From assembly GCA_963082975.1 (NCBI GenBank), contig OY720348.1, forward strand, positions 60,952,719 through 61,016,718: a DNA stretch of 64,000 bases. The letters are read 5' to 3'. The notes beneath the pieces were generated by a model. That model was given only the letters and a program-made list of their open reading frames with translations, was not told where the DNA came from and made no database searches. Every line of letters starts with the position of its first letter. Positions within the stretch are counted from its first letter, which is position 1. Made by a program: the position numbers and the translations under genes. Positions 39,663 to 43,920 of the stretch are shown here, in pieces. This stretch comes from Labia minor (Eukaryota > Arthropoda > Insecta > Dermaptera > Spongiphoridae).

Positions 39663-40991
39663 GACTAAATGTTTTTCTGACTTTGACAACGGTCACTGGT
39701 TTTTTATGATTGAGTTTTTGAAATGAAAAAAATCGATCTGAACAAAGCTTCATTTTGGATAAAATCATTTTGATTAGTTTATTCTGAATTAAAGTAATTA
39801 ATAATAGATGTCATTAAACATCAAACGATTTTCAAATAAAAAATTATAAACAAGATTAAGTGGTTTAGTTATCAGAATTTGAAAAACAATATATACTTTT
39901 TTATCTGTTAATTTGAATATTAAAAATATTATTTATTTAATCTCCATTGCTTTTATATAAGAGTTTAAAATAATAAATTAAGAAACACACGAATATCTTA
40001 TATTTTATTAAATTACTAAATAACCAAAATTTATTAATTTTATTAATTTAATTAAAATGGTATTATTAAAAAAAAATTAATTTAAAATTTAAATGATGAT
40101 TGATCGATTATGAGAAATAAAAAAAATAAATATGTTTATATTAATTCTGATAATTGCTATAATTAAATATTTACCTATACATTTTGAAGGTTAAGCTTAA
40201 AGCATCTAGTTACACATTTTCATTTCATTGAAATCGGAAGTCAATTTATTTATATTAATGTTGACATTTAAACAAAAGAATGAGGTATCCTCAGTAGATA
40301 TTAGTGATTGCTCATATAAGCGATCTGAAGTTAGCAACTCTTCTAGTGGCGAACCCCATATGTCAAAATATAATATTTAAATTCTATATCGTGTCAAGCA
40401 CAAGAAAATAATTATTTGTTAATCCTCTTTCTTGTTATCCTCATTAGATATTAGATACAATTAGATATTAGTGATTGCTCATATAAGAGATCTGAAGTTA
40501 GTAACTCTTCTAGTGGCGAACCCCATATGTCAAAATATAATATTTATATTCTATAAGAAAAGAGAATTTCTTGTTTATCGAATCAGCACTTTAATTTCTT
40601 TATTTAATAAAAGGTAATAGGTATTTTATTCAGTATTACACATGATTTTCTGTAAATTTGATCAAATACTCATATTTTCATTTCTAACAATAATAATAAT
40701 AATAATAATAAAAAAGAAACCGTTAAAAAAAATAAAATAAATATGTCATTCTATTCCAAAATATTCCTATGTAATGATAAATTGGTTGTTTAGATGAAGT
40801 GAATAATGATAGGATTTTTTTTTTATTCTTACCTGTCTCTCGGGAATGGGCGGTCGCCGATTGACGCCTGGTGTTGGACAGGATAGCCCGGAGGTGGTGA
40901 CTACAGCATCGATAGGGTCATCCATGCCGAAGACACATTTGTATTTCGCCCCACTCGGCAACTCTGGCAATGTTCGGATTGTCAGCTGCAC
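1909..40991 (-). CDS. PlexB: Plexin (PlexB-like), 3' part of gene; 18 joined exons plus one optional cassette
   Basis: Plexins are single-pass semaphorin receptors that guide axons and cells. Ligand binding activates an intracellular split GAP domain acting on Rap-family GTPases, modulated by Rho-family GTPases binding the RBD. The exons joined here total 4,044 bases (1,347 residues plus stop) with every splice phase matching. Order of modules by visible residue: PSI2 about 70-135, PSI3 about 231-285, IPT modules about 288-680, membrane helix about 697-719, GAP part 1 about 752-950, RBD about 960-1075, GAP part 2 about 1080-1310. GAP arginines are R887, R888 (LMLRRTES) and R1195 (LPLRFW). [18 protein letters not shown] and [11 protein letters not shown] resemble plexin B, while FMDSCST and the [11 protein letters not shown] context are shared with A. 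The class call is therefore an inference; the plexin call is not in doubt. The Sema domain, PSI1 and start codon are not seen in the window. Confidence 0.93.
2077..2251. mobile_element. hAT-type MITE (family F, copy 1)
   Basis: A 175-bp element with imperfect inverted ends beginning CAGGGGCC and ending GACCCCTG. It is flanked on both sides by the identical 8-bp duplication TTATAGGG. An 8-bp duplication with CAG...CTG ends is typical of hAT transposons. It lies in the last plexin intron and carries no coding capacity. A relative lies at about 54,822-55,041. Confidence 0.8.
2667..2888. repeat. Palindromic foldback repeat (family B, copy 1)
   Basis: Two arms of about 65-70 bases (TTAATACACCACATATTTGT on the left, its complement on the right) surround a conserved core. 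The core contains TACAACGTTTCGAC on one side and GTTGAAACGTTGTA on the other. Related copies lie at 14,772, 43,786, 43,921 and 55,398. It is a foldback or MITE-type element without an ORF. Confidence 0.8.
3253..3616 (-). CDS. PlexB: Plexin exon: GAP segment 2 with third catalytic arginine
   Basis: This is 364 bases, visible residues 1191-1312, with acceptor TTTTTTTAG and donor [25 protein letters not shown] holds R1195, the second arginine finger of plexin GAPs. [24 protein letters not shown] and the [17 protein letters not shown] helix are family-conserved. It ends in phase 0 with YSAQ. Confidence 0.97.
3617..4416. repeat. Intron built of a 191-bp tandem repeat, about four units
   Basis: The anchor GAATTGTTAAATTATAA recurs at about 3,634 (diverged), 3,825, 4,016 and 4,206, giving periods of 191, 191 and 190 bases, with a further partial unit at about 4,395. 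Each unit carries TTAATTAATTAAT and TTTTATTATTTTAG. The array fills essentially the whole intron between the exons at 3,253 and 4,417. Confidence 0.9.
4417..4771 (-). CDS. PlexB: Plexin exon: RBD-GAP linker and start of GAP segment 2
   Basis: This is 355 bases, visible residues 1073-1191, with acceptor CGTTTAG and donor GTATTT. A variable start ([18 protein letters not shown]) is followed by [10 protein letters not shown], then [20 protein letters not shown] and FVDDFF, the hallmark of plexin GAP segment 2. [13 protein letters not shown] and HAWKSNS follow. The HLVRP and KAIPEI forms favour plexin B. The donor sits about 14 bases from a 191-bp tandem array that fills the next intron. Confidence 0.97.
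5614..5799 (-). CDS. PlexB: Plexin exon: Rho-GTPase-binding domain, second half
   Basis: This is 186 bases, visible residues 1011-1073, with acceptor ATTTTCAG and donor [26 protein letters not shown] and [18 protein letters not shown] match the family's D-x-E-W-R-x-G, L-x-D-E-D and W-x-R-L-N-T-L-x-H-Y blocks. The end ([10 protein letters not shown]) falls in the variable region before GAP segment 2, so a small extra exon between here and 4,771 cannot be excluded, though the phases join without one. Confidence 0.95.
5894..6190. mobile_element. piggyBac-like MITE with TTAA ends
   Basis: A 297-bp segment bounded by TTAA on each side with inverted ends TTAACACGTTGA and TCAACGTGTTAA. TTAA target duplication and short inverted ends are hallmarks of piggyBac-type elements. 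There is no ORF. It lies in the plexin intron between the exons at 5,614 and 6,710. Confidence 0.75.
6423..6604. mobile_element. hAT-type MITE (family D, copy 1)
   Basis: A 182-bp element starting CAGCGGTGTCTAAACT and ending AGTTTAGACATCCCTG, flanked by exact 8-bp duplications ATTTAAAT. It is related to the copy at 38,495-38,713 in the opposite orientation. Confidence 0.85.
6710..6863 (-). CDS. PlexB: Plexin exon: Rho-GTPase-binding domain, first half
   Basis: This is 154 bases, visible residues 960-1011, with acceptor TTTTGTACAG and donor [26 protein letters not shown] is the plexin RBD signature (V-K-V-L-x-C-D-T-I-S-Q-x-K). [16 protein letters not shown] matches the G-V-P-x-x-x-R-P region. 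The ubiquitin-like RBD binds Rac/Rnd-type GTPases in characterised plexins. Confidence 0.96.
7157..7216 (-). CDS. PlexB: Candidate 20-codon cassette exon in the plexin RBD
   Basis: These 60 open bases are flanked by a strong acceptor (CTTTTTCTCCTAG) and a GTATGTG donor, phase 0 at both ends, between the exons at 7,900 and 6,710. They encode [20 protein letters not shown]. This resembles the start of the next exon, [14 protein letters not shown], with T-x-H-x-V-Q-x-D and E-K shared. Inclusion would insert 20 residues at the N-terminal edge of the RBD. It may be an alternatively used exon or the remnant of a partial exon duplication. Plexins I know do not need it for continuity, because IDHGPV joins directly to TLHVVQ. 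Confidence 0.6.
7900..8248 (-). CDS. PlexB: Plexin exon: GAP segment 1 with catalytic arginine pair
   Basis: This is 349 bases, visible residues 843-959, with acceptor CATTTTTAG and donor [24 protein letters not shown] contains the arginine pair (R887/R888) that acts as a catalytic finger in plexin GAPs. [13 protein letters not shown] and [14 protein letters not shown] are core helices. [20 protein letters not shown] leads into the RBD. GIKHQ/IKHQ with KGPxD is closer to plexin B than A. It ends phase 0 after valine, so the following cassette exon is optional without a frame change. Confidence 0.97.
8540..8673 (-). CDS. PlexB: Plexin exon: GAP segment 1, middle
   Basis: This is 134 bases, visible residues 799-843, with acceptor TATTTTCAG and donor [26 protein letters not shown] corresponds to the family's F-x-x-L-I-N-N-K-x-F-L-L-x-F-I-x-T-L-E, followed by QKSFNIRDK. 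The opening INGPRTNY is variable in the family. The split codon AA plus G gives lysine of RDKVNVASLL. Confidence 0.95.
8840..9197. mobile_element. hAT-type MITE (family E, copy 1)
   Basis: It starts CAGTGGTTTCAAACC and ends GGTTGGAAAACGCTG, with decayed target duplications (CATTAAAT and CATTATTA). It contains a C-rich tract and shares internal sequence with the copy at 18,567. It lies in the intron between the exons at 8,540 and 9,307. Confidence 0.7.
9307..9449 (-). CDS. PlexB: Plexin exon: start of cytoplasmic GAP segment 1
   Basis: This is 143 bases, visible residues 751-798, with acceptor TTTTGTAG and donor [21 protein letters not shown] is the near-invariant plexin sequence where the cytoplasmic GAP begins. 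[19 protein letters not shown] and DHPIL follow the family exactly. It ends NDPK in phase 0. Confidence 0.96.
9450..11035. other. Plexin intron sequence, no gene seen
   Basis: Between the GAP-start and transmembrane exons. Positions 9,750-10,440 are less AT-rich and contain short plus-strand ORFs of 73 and 86 codons without recognisable domains, which I do not call genes. The remainder is AT-rich with A and T runs. Confidence 0.5.
11036..11470. mobile_element. Long inverted-repeat MITE, about 115-bp arms
   Basis: The left arm begins TGTAAATTATAAATATATAT and includes AGTGTTAAA, TTAACTTTATAATTTAAATT and AATTAGTTTG. The right arm is its near-perfect complement, ending ATATTTATAATTTACA. The centre holds CATGCCGGCGGAAACGTGTT ending in TTAA (to 11,192), which resembles a piggyBac-like terminus and a motif at 15,444. 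Confidence 0.7.
11686..11885 (-). CDS. PlexB: Plexin exon: transmembrane helix and juxtamembrane coiled coil
   Basis: This is 200 bases, visible residues 684-751, with acceptor TTTTTAG and donor GTACTG. A hydrophobic run of about 23 residues (697-719) starts [13 protein letters not shown] and is followed by the stop-transfer residues YRRK. Small residues GxxxG-like (G700, G704) could pack helix dimers. The segment [20 protein letters not shown] matches the plexin juxtamembrane coiled coil that controls GAP dimerisation. The split codon G plus CT gives alanine of the AFAELQTD motif. Confidence 0.95.
12844..12895. repeat. Short inverted repeat (family I, copy 1)
   Basis: TGAAGTTAGTTACAAATT is matched by its complement ending TTTGTAACTAACTTCA around a short AT-rich loop. 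The adjoining ACATCACATACATACGAC is matched in reverse at about 52,340-52,430, so this is the edge of a dispersed repeat. Confidence 0.6.
13020..13240 (-). CDS. PlexB: Plexin exon: fourth IPT module, membrane-proximal
   Basis: This is 221 bases, visible residues 611-684, with acceptor TTTTTAG and donor [26 protein letters not shown] leads to QACNVT and QLVCTPP, the cysteine pair of the IPT fold. [17 protein letters not shown] matches the family's V-x-V-x-x-G-x-x-x-x-I-G-x-L motif just before the membrane helix. NVT occurs twice as a possible glycosylation site. The split last codon CG plus A gives arginine. Confidence 0.95.
13466..13765 (-). CDS. PlexB: Plexin exon: end of IPT3, linker with possible furin site, start of IPT4
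   Basis: This is exactly 100 codons, phase 0/0, visible residues 511-610, with acceptor CTTGTAG and donor GTAATT. ICTVLN and MECPSPA complete the third [17 protein letters not shown] is the plexin F-x-x-D-N-V block, and DDPKFFEF followed by KGDTLVIE begins the fourth. Between them GRRLSRSLH contains R-R-L-S-R, which fits a proprotein-convertase site after residue R545. Cleavage is inferred; vertebrate plexin B proteins are known to be cut by such proteases in the ectodomain. Confidence 0.95.
13859..14039 (-). CDS. PlexB: Plexin exon: start of third IPT module
   Basis: This is 181 bases, visible residues 450-510, with acceptor GGTTTTAG and donor [26 protein letters not shown] followed by [13 protein letters not shown] matches the plexin pattern Y-x-x-D-P-T-I-x-x-I-x-P, then G-x-x-I-x-V-x-G-T-x-L-D. 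It ends PVNKT in phase 0. The polypyrimidine tract before this exon includes a long T run on the plus strand side near 14,070. Confidence 0.94.
14236..14474 (-). CDS. PlexB: Plexin exon: second IPT/TIG module
   Basis: This is 239 bases, phase 0 in and 2 out, visible residues 371-450. The acceptor is CCTTTAG and the donor GTGCTT, a weak match to the consensus but required by frame and homology. [20 protein letters not shown] is the IPT start, and LPCHV and ITCV carry the paired cysteines. The final split codon (AG plus A) gives arginine and joins to [10 protein letters not shown]. Confidence 0.94.
14772..14983. repeat. Palindromic foldback repeat (family B, copy 2)
   Basis: The arms run ATTGTTTGTATAAATAATTT inward to TACAACGTTTCGACTGCTTA, then the complement outward. 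The core carries CGTACG-like and GAGTCAGTCCGCTTG sequence. The outer arms differ from copy 1 while the inner 50 bases are conserved. It lies between two IPT exons. Confidence 0.8.
15034..15282 (-). CDS. PlexB: Plexin exon: first IPT/TIG module
   Basis: This is 83 codons, phase 0/0, visible residues 288-370, with acceptor TTTTTATAG and donor GTAAAA. The start [20 protein letters not shown] is the canonical IPT opening (I-x-P-x-x-G-P-x-x-G-G-T). Cysteines in VPCELV and RIVCRT match the IPT disulfide pair. One complete immunoglobulin-like IPT fold is encoded by one exon. Confidence 0.95.
15444..15515. repeat. Small TTAA-bounded fragment, piggyBac-like end
   Basis: The segment starts TTAAAACGTTCCCGCCGG and stops at GAAGGTGTTAA. 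GTACATGCCGGCGG (as its complement) is shared with 11,168-11,192. It is only 72 bp, so it is probably a remnant of an element end. Confidence 0.4.
16285..16542 (-). CDS. PlexB: Plexin exon: PSI3 module
   Basis: This is 86 codons, phase 0/0, visible residues 202-287, with acceptor GTTGTTAG and donor [18 protein letters not shown] followed by LYKC is the family signature (V-x-W-N-G, then L-Y-K-C). Eight cysteines follow in the PSI pattern, among them [12 protein letters not shown] and SECPEPRI. The exon closes on the PRIDM that introduces the first true IPT module. Confidence 0.96.
16629..17316. mobile_element. Palindromic MITE (family C, copy 1) with nested insertion
   Basis: The ends are GGTAATTGTTTATAAAACGG and the complement CGTTTTATAAAGAATTACC. 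Inner arms include TCTAGTTTACGAGATAAA with its complement TTTATCTCGTAAACTAGAAG. The middle has CAGTTCGGTTTGGAT with its complement. About 135 bp (16,797-16,931) of hAT-like sequence is inserted in the left half. It lies in the intron upstream of the PSI3 exon. Confidence 0.85.
16797..16931. mobile_element. hAT-like insertion inside family C copy 1
   Basis: It starts CAGAGGTGGCCAC and ends GGCCACCGTGG. It shares TGGTGATACTTAGAGCCA and AATCGAAAATGTT with the family F elements at 2,077 and 54,822. It interrupts sequence that is continuous in the other family C copies. Confidence 0.6.
17763..17816. repeat. (TA)n microsatellite
   Basis: About 27 uninterrupted TA units. Confidence 0.95.
18496..18549 (+). 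repeat. Family A fragment
   Basis: TTTTTACCGACCGATGATAG and GGTATTGTTTTTACACCAAA match the start of the longer family A copies; the rest is missing. Confidence 0.6.
18567..18786. mobile_element. hAT-type MITE (family E, copy 2)
   Basis: A 220-bp element starting CAGTGGTTTCCAACC and ending GAGAACGCTG, flanked by exact 8-bp duplications CATTAATA. It contains CCTTCGCG and GCGCCCC blocks shared with copy 1. Confidence 0.85.
19149..19617 (+). repeat. Family A repeat, copy 1
   Basis: It carries the family landmarks in order: ACCGAACGACGATAG, TTTCACATGTGGAGA, CATATCTCCACGAATCATGC, a GTCCGTCTGTCC run, TTACTTAATGCATCAGT, ACCGAAAGTGGTAG and finally TCAAATCGTCGGTTGGTTC. The ends carry inverted ACCGACCGACG-like motifs. 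It ends about 58 bases from the exon at 19,675, inside the intron. Confidence 0.75.
19675..19911 (-). CDS. PlexB: Plexin exon: end of PSI2 and following IPT-like module
   Basis: This is 79 codons, phase 0/0, visible residues 123-201, with acceptor GGACTAG and donor GTAAGT. It starts [16 protein letters not shown], which supplies the last PSI2 cysteine. It continues with [20 protein letters not shown], matching the plexin pattern of I-T-L-x-A-x-N-L-P-Q-P-Q-S-G. It ends VCDKTT and reads into YSYEA of the PSI3 exon. The base composition is clearly GC-richer than the flanking introns. Confidence 0.95.
20253..20650. mobile_element. Palindromic MITE (family C, copy 2)
   Basis: Left end AGTTGTCATGGATTTGGAT, right end CATGACAACTAATCTGAAC followed by AATTACC. 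Central arms GGTTCGCATATAGAAA and its counterpart surround TTAATTAATT. The GCGGAGCCCTCTGCTGGTCA block is shared with the other copies. Confidence 0.8.
21360..21895. mobile_element. Palindromic MITE (family C, copy 3)
   Basis: This copy is complete: GGTAATTGTCCAGATTAGTT at the left and AACTAATTTGGACAATTACC at the right. It includes AACCAGCAGAGGGCTCC and CATAAACTAGAAGAAACC. It has no ORF. Confidence 0.85.
22856..23222 (+). pseudogene. 5' part of a mariner transposon with truncated transposase
   Basis: The segment begins with a mariner-like terminal sequence (CAGGTGTAGAAGTATGAAAC). From 23,028 it opens a reading frame [20 protein letters not shown] continuing with [13 protein letters not shown]-like and [16 protein letters not shown] motifs. 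This is the N-terminal helix-turn-helix DNA-binding domain of mariner transposases. About 64 residues in, the frame runs into a (TA)n microsatellite and stops, so the catalytic DDD domain is absent and the copy is dead. It also starts directly after a (TA)n tract, consistent with TA target preference. Confidence 0.85.
24010..24151 (-). repeat. Family H (tRNA-headed) repeat, truncated copy
   Basis: It contains CTGACTTTTGTATG, AAGGACAACGCCTATCAAGT, AGTACAACGGGTCCTATCAA and GATCGGAGGCGCTAC, colinear with the fuller copy just downstream at 24,296. The tRNA-like part is missing. Confidence 0.7.
24296..24845 (-). repeat. Family H repeat, long copy with tRNA-like head
   Basis: On the minus strand it reads from AATATTTGAATGGTTGAAAT through GGCGCCACAGGGTGGGAGG, a tRNA-like block with GATTCAAGTCC (one base off a consensus B box), then the body to GTCAGG. 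It is an inverted relative of 30,833-31,416, sharing both the AT-rich leader and the tRNA-like part. It behaves like a tRNA-derived SINE with an upstream extension. Confidence 0.75.
25060..25490. other. Non-repetitive, GC-richer intron island with paired CACGTG E-boxes
   Basis: This stretch stands out from its AT-rich surroundings, has no convincing ORF and matches none of the repeat families here. CACGTG occurs at 25,369-25,374 and again at 25,381-25,386. It could be an intronic regulatory element; that is inference only. Confidence 0.35.
25498..25527. repeat. Poly(A) run
   Basis: About 30 consecutive A residues, followed at about 25,558 by a short (TG)n(G)n tract. Confidence 0.9.
26519..27135. 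repeat. Family G repeat, copy 1
   Basis: It starts with TACCTGGTTCACCGAGCTGC, which forms a hairpin (ACCGAGC, loop TGCC, GCTCGGT). Landmarks AACGTACGTATTAATGCACT, GGCCTGTGGATATAACATAA, TATTTAAGGAAGCGCTGGCT and ACCAATACAGATCGATTTTT follow, ending near ACAATTTTTGCTAGTATAAT. Copies 2 and 3 are at 28,330 and 59,143. Confidence 0.75.
28330..30025. repeat. Family G repeat, copy 2, split by a 1.2-kb insertion
   Basis: The left part (28,330-28,764) carries AACGTACGTATTAATGCACT, GGTCTGTGAATATAACATAA and TATTTAAGGAAGCGCTGCCC. The right part (29,984-30,025) is ATACAATTTTTACTAGTA and TAATAAGATAAGAT. In copies 1 and 3 these parts are adjacent, separated only by a (TA)n tract. Confidence 0.75.
28765..29983 (-). 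mobile_element. Probable non-autonomous Helitron (includes family A copy 2)
   Basis: On the minus strand the element begins TCTATAATATAATAAGTTGA after an A and ends CTAG before a T. Ten bases before that end is a perfect hairpin, AGAGCGCC, loop TTC, GGCGCTCT (28,775-28,793). TC start, CTRR end, subterminal hairpin and A/T insertion without duplication are Helitron hallmarks. It encodes no Rep-helicase. The part at 29,325-29,974 is family A, with (GTCC)n and ACCGACCGACG-like ends. It also holds GTTGCCATGGTAAC at 29,149-29,162. Confidence 0.65.
30833..31416 (+). repeat. Family H repeat, long copy with tRNA-like head and perfect B box
   Basis: It begins GGCGCCACAGGGTGAGAGG, runs through an AT-rich leader (GGTTGAAATAAGCATTTCTA) and then a tRNA-like block: CAACAGGGTGGGGGGTATCG, CCTGGGTTCAAGTCCCGGG. 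GGTTCAAGTCC is a perfect RNA polymerase III B box. The body ends TACAAAAGTCAAGAGG before a (TA)n tract. It is an inverted relative of 24,296-24,845. Confidence 0.75.
31417..33567. other. Plexin intron, simple repeats only
   Basis: AT-rich intron sequence with (TA)n tracts at about 31,413-31,428, 32,129-32,141 and 33,523-33,547. I see no gene. Around 32,390-32,640 the sequence is less AT-rich but has no long ORF. Confidence 0.5.
32681..32741. repeat. (TA)n followed by (GA)n microsatellite
   Basis: About 18 TA units pass directly into about 12 GA units. Confidence 0.95.
33568..33774 (-). CDS. PlexB: Plexin exon: PSI2 cysteine-rich module
   Basis: This is 69 codons, phase 0/0, visible residues 54-122, with acceptor TTCCAG and donor GTAAGT. 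After a beta strand (DHVLVPLSV) and FAYYDC come seven cysteines in the PSI spacing, including [10 protein letters not shown] and a TTTC end. The eighth cysteine (NFCPRF) is in the next exon. PSI modules hold the stalk between Sema and the IPT repeats and lie outside the cell. NTT and NVS/NPG-adjacent asparagines may be glycosylated. It sits alone between introns of 13.7 kb and 7.1 kb. Confidence 0.95.
33930..34095. mobile_element. Decayed hAT-like MITE
   Basis: It starts GAGGTTTTCAAACTGTGGTC and ends TTTAGAATCTCTGC, a layout common in hAT elements (CAG-x-GGTTTTCAAAC). No intact target duplication is visible. Confidence 0.35.
34165..34385. repeat. Inverted repeat with perfect 19-bp arms
   Basis: CCTCCATCCATTTTCTATC at 34,180-34,198 is exactly complementary to GATAGAAAATGGATGGAGG at 34,346-34,364. 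Weaker pairing extends on both sides. The 147-bp spacer is unique in the window and not very AT-rich. Confidence 0.7.
35554..36746. mobile_element. Non-autonomous DNA transposon with CAGTGGCGCAACCAGG inverted ends
   Basis: The left end CAGTGGCGCAACCAGG is perfectly inverted at the right end (CCTGGTTGCGCCACTG). Next to both ends is a G/C-run segment. The flanks are AT-rich and nearly matched over 8 bases, suggesting a hAT-like duplication. The 1,193-bp interior has short overlapping minus-strand ORFs (80 and 95 codons) that I do not recognise and consider chance. Confidence 0.75.
37269..37289. repeat. Poly(A) run
   Basis: A long A run in AT-rich intron; T-rich runs follow at about 37,368-37,381 and 37,447-37,469. 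Confidence 0.8.
38495..38713. mobile_element. hAT-type MITE (family D, copy 2)
   Basis: A 219-bp element starting CAGGGGTGTCTAAACT, flanked by exact 8-bp duplications GTTTAAAT. Inside are GACCATTCGAGGGCCACTG and GGGCCGCATCTCAAAGGGTT, which match copy 1 in reverse orientation. Confidence 0.85.
40296..40555. repeat. Direct repeat of about 92 bp, two units
   Basis: Units at 40,296-40,387 and 40,463-40,555 share AGATATTAGTGATTGCTCAT, GATCTGAAGTTAG and CTAGTGGCGAACCCCATATG with only a few differences. The spacing is about 75 bp. They lie in the intron about 280 bases downstream, in gene orientation, of the first visible exon. Confidence 0.85.
40833..40991 (-). CDS. PlexB: Plexin exon: linker between PSI1 and PSI2 (first visible exon)
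   Basis: This is 53 codons, phase 0 at both ends, visible residues 1-53. The acceptor reads CCATTGCAG and the donor GTAAGA. Motifs [12 protein letters not shown] and SCPTPG match the plexin IPT-like region that follows PSI1 (family pattern: L-x-V-x-N-L-P-E-L-S-x-G). It ends RPPIPERQ and joins in frame to DHVLVPLSV of the next exon. Upstream exons (Sema, PSI1) should lie at higher coordinates, but I found none before the window end, so the preceding intron may exceed 23 kb. Confidence 0.92.
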
Positions 40992-41349
40992 CTGCAATGG
41001 AGAACATCAACAAATTATGAGCTTGCAATGAGATTAGTCATTGGAAACCTGTACATTTCTAACAAAAAAAAAAAATCATGTATAATAATATTCACCAATC
41101 CAATGGTCTTCTATATTCAAACCAACCTATTAATCTAACTTTTTGATAACTTAAGAAAACATTTTTTTTTTAATTTGGCAGAATAATTTAAAACATATTA
41201 ACAAATAAAATTTTAGAAACTATATAATAAGTCTAAATTCAAAATATGATTTATTATGTATTTAATAACTATAATAATAAATAATATTAATATACAAATT
41301 ATATATATATATTGAGTGTTTGTCAAGGCAAACCATCCTCATTATTTAC

Positions 41350-42740
41350 CAGGGATCGCCAAACTTTTTTGATCATCGGCCCCCATAAAGGTAGTTTTCA
41401 GGTAATTAAAATAAAATCATCGTTTAGCCTTAATATTTAATAAATCAGAAACAATAATTAAAGTAGCAACAGATTTTTTACTTTTCTTCATCCGAATAAA
41501 TATATAAACGTTTATTATTTTATTTTTTATAAAGAAAATGATATTAAGTCAATTATGAAAAAAATTAAAATTTTACATACGCAGTTTGGTATGTGTGATT
41601 TGAGTATTAAGAACTGATTTTCTTTCGAATCCCAATCAACCCCCATACGACCCCTACTGTTGTTAAATACACCAGTATTTCACTTTGCGTCGGAGTTACG
41701 TTCTAAAATAAGTTGACCTGTGACCAGGTCCGAACCGACCGACGGTTTGAAGTAAATTAATTTCCAGCTACAGAAACAATTTCAAATAATTTTAATATAT
41801 CTATTAATGTAATAAAAAACAAATAGGCATATAACATAAATATTTTTAATTTTATTTTATTTATAATATATATGTAAGACCAGGCTGTGACGTCATGAAT
41901 AGCTGGATGACGTCATATAATTTTAAATCAAGAAAAAACTAATAAATATGATTTTCCCGAGGATAAAACCAATACAAAGTGCATGATTCGTGGTGATATA
42001 TAAAAAAATCTCCTCATCTGAAATTTGGTGTGAAAATAACCCTTCCCTTCCTATCGTCGATCGCTAATACTACCACTTCCGGTTTCTGGATTTGCACCAA
42101 AAGTTGATTAATTCATCCCACTGATGCATTAAGTAAATATACCAAATTTCATCAAAATCAGTTGAGCCGTTCAGGCTGTACACATCTATACGGACGGACG
42201 GACGGACAGACATCATGCTAAAAATACTTTTTTCTGTTAAGAAAATGCATGATTCGTGGAGATATGTAAAAATCTCCACATGTGAAATTTAGTGTGAAAA
42301 CAATACCTCCCTTACTATCGTCGGTCGGTAAAAACACGACGCAAAGTGAATTAAGATTTTCTATAGCAAACCATGGAAAGATAGAAGATAGGTTCCAGAA
42401 TTACGTAATTAAAATTACAAAATACTATTTACCAAATTTACAATGATATCACTAGTAAACATAATTTTTTTAAATATTTTTTTGTTACATATTGTATTTA
42501 ATTTTTCACTTAACATTCCACTTAATTTTCCACAAAACATATCACCTTGATGTACATTCTTGGATATCCTTCCAGAAAAATAAAAAAATTAAAGACTCGA
42601 ACAGAAAACAACACAACCTCGAAAATCTAACGACGCACAGTGAAAATTAGCAGCGACACAACTTCAAAAAACTCAAAATGAAACGGCACAAATCGAGGTA
42701 TTGGTGTAGTTCCCTGGTGGGTCCACTTTTGCGACCCCTG
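41350..42740. mobile_element. Probable hAT-like element interrupted by family A copy 3
   Basis: The left end CAGGGATCGCCAAAC and right end (complement CAGGGGTCGCAAAAG) are similar inverted termini, but no clear 8-bp duplication is seen. The middle (41,704-42,333) is a family A repeat on the minus strand, framed by a perfect 14-bp inverted pair. Confidence 0.45.
41704..42333 (-). repeat. Family A repeat, copy 3
   Basis: On the minus strand this copy is colinear with the family A part of 29,325-29,974. GACCTGTGACCAGGTCCGAA and CGACCGACGGTTTGAAG lie at one end, a GGACGGACGG run and TGTGGAGATTTTTACATATC are in the middle, and ATCGTCGGTCGGTAAAAA is at the other end. Confidence 0.8.
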
Positions 42741-43785
42741 CTATACAATATATTGAAAGAAATATATGTTTCAAATAGAAAAAAAAAAAATTGAAATATA
42801 TACTTCCATCAACGATAAATTATTAAATTAAATTTGATTTTATGTATATTTAAAATATATTAAATTCACTAAAGTATGAAATTCAATTTCTGTTTTAATG
42901 AACATAGTAAAAGTAGTTATAAATAGTAATTTTGACGATGGAGTAAGGAATTAATTTTAAACATTTGAATTATATTTAAAATAAGTGAAGTGAATCAACA
43001 TGGTTAAACTAAAACATGTATTTATTATACTATTGGATATAGATTCATTAAATGGCTACAAATCATTGGAATCTGAATTAAACCATTTAATTAATTTCCA
43101 ATAATGCTTCAAACACCGGGAATATTAATTATATAAAACTTTAAGGAAAATATGTGTATTACAGTCATCGGTTAATTATAATTTCATTTCATTTATCAAC
43201 CTACAAAATATAAAAATAATAATATAATATTTCAACTAAATGAGATTATATTGATTGTCATATACACGAACATAGAAGTATACATTTTTTTAAATAAAAA
43301 ATTATATATATATATATATATGTGAATTTATTAAATCTATCATATTTAATAAAAATAACGATATTATTAATATTGTATTAGGATGATATTAATATTAATA
43401 CATCAGATACATGGATAATTGTATATTATATATTAATTTAATTTATACGTTTTATTTTATAAATCTGCAAATAATATATTAGTTATATTTAAATAAATAT
43501 ATTTCATAAATAAAATTTAAAAATAAATTAATAGTATGATTGTGAATAAAAAAAAAGGGAGGCTATTAACACCTTTAGCTTACACAATCTAATTTCACGT
43601 CCTCATCTTCCCCTCCTCTCCCTAGATTTATTAAATTATTAAATTCAATTTTTCTTTACTTCACCTGTTTATAATTTATATCGAGGTAATCCAATTATGG
43701 AATTATTAAATTTTTTTTCCTACTTCCACAGAAAACGAATTAATTATATATTAATCTTTTCCACTTTAAAGAAAACAATAAATTC

Positions 43786-43900
43786 AGTATGCTTGAGTCG
43801 GGGCAAACGTACAGTACTTGATAACGACTGCAGAATAAGCAATCGAAACGTTTTACATTTATTTAAACTAAACAAATAAATTATACTAAATTAAAACTTT
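43786..43900. repeat. Foldback repeat (family B, half copy 3)
   Basis: Only one arm is present: GCTTGAGTCGGGGCAAACGT, ACTTGATAACGACTGCAGAA and GCAATCGAAACG. Confidence 0.7.
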
Positions 43901-43920
43901 TGTGGTTTTTATAATATTAT

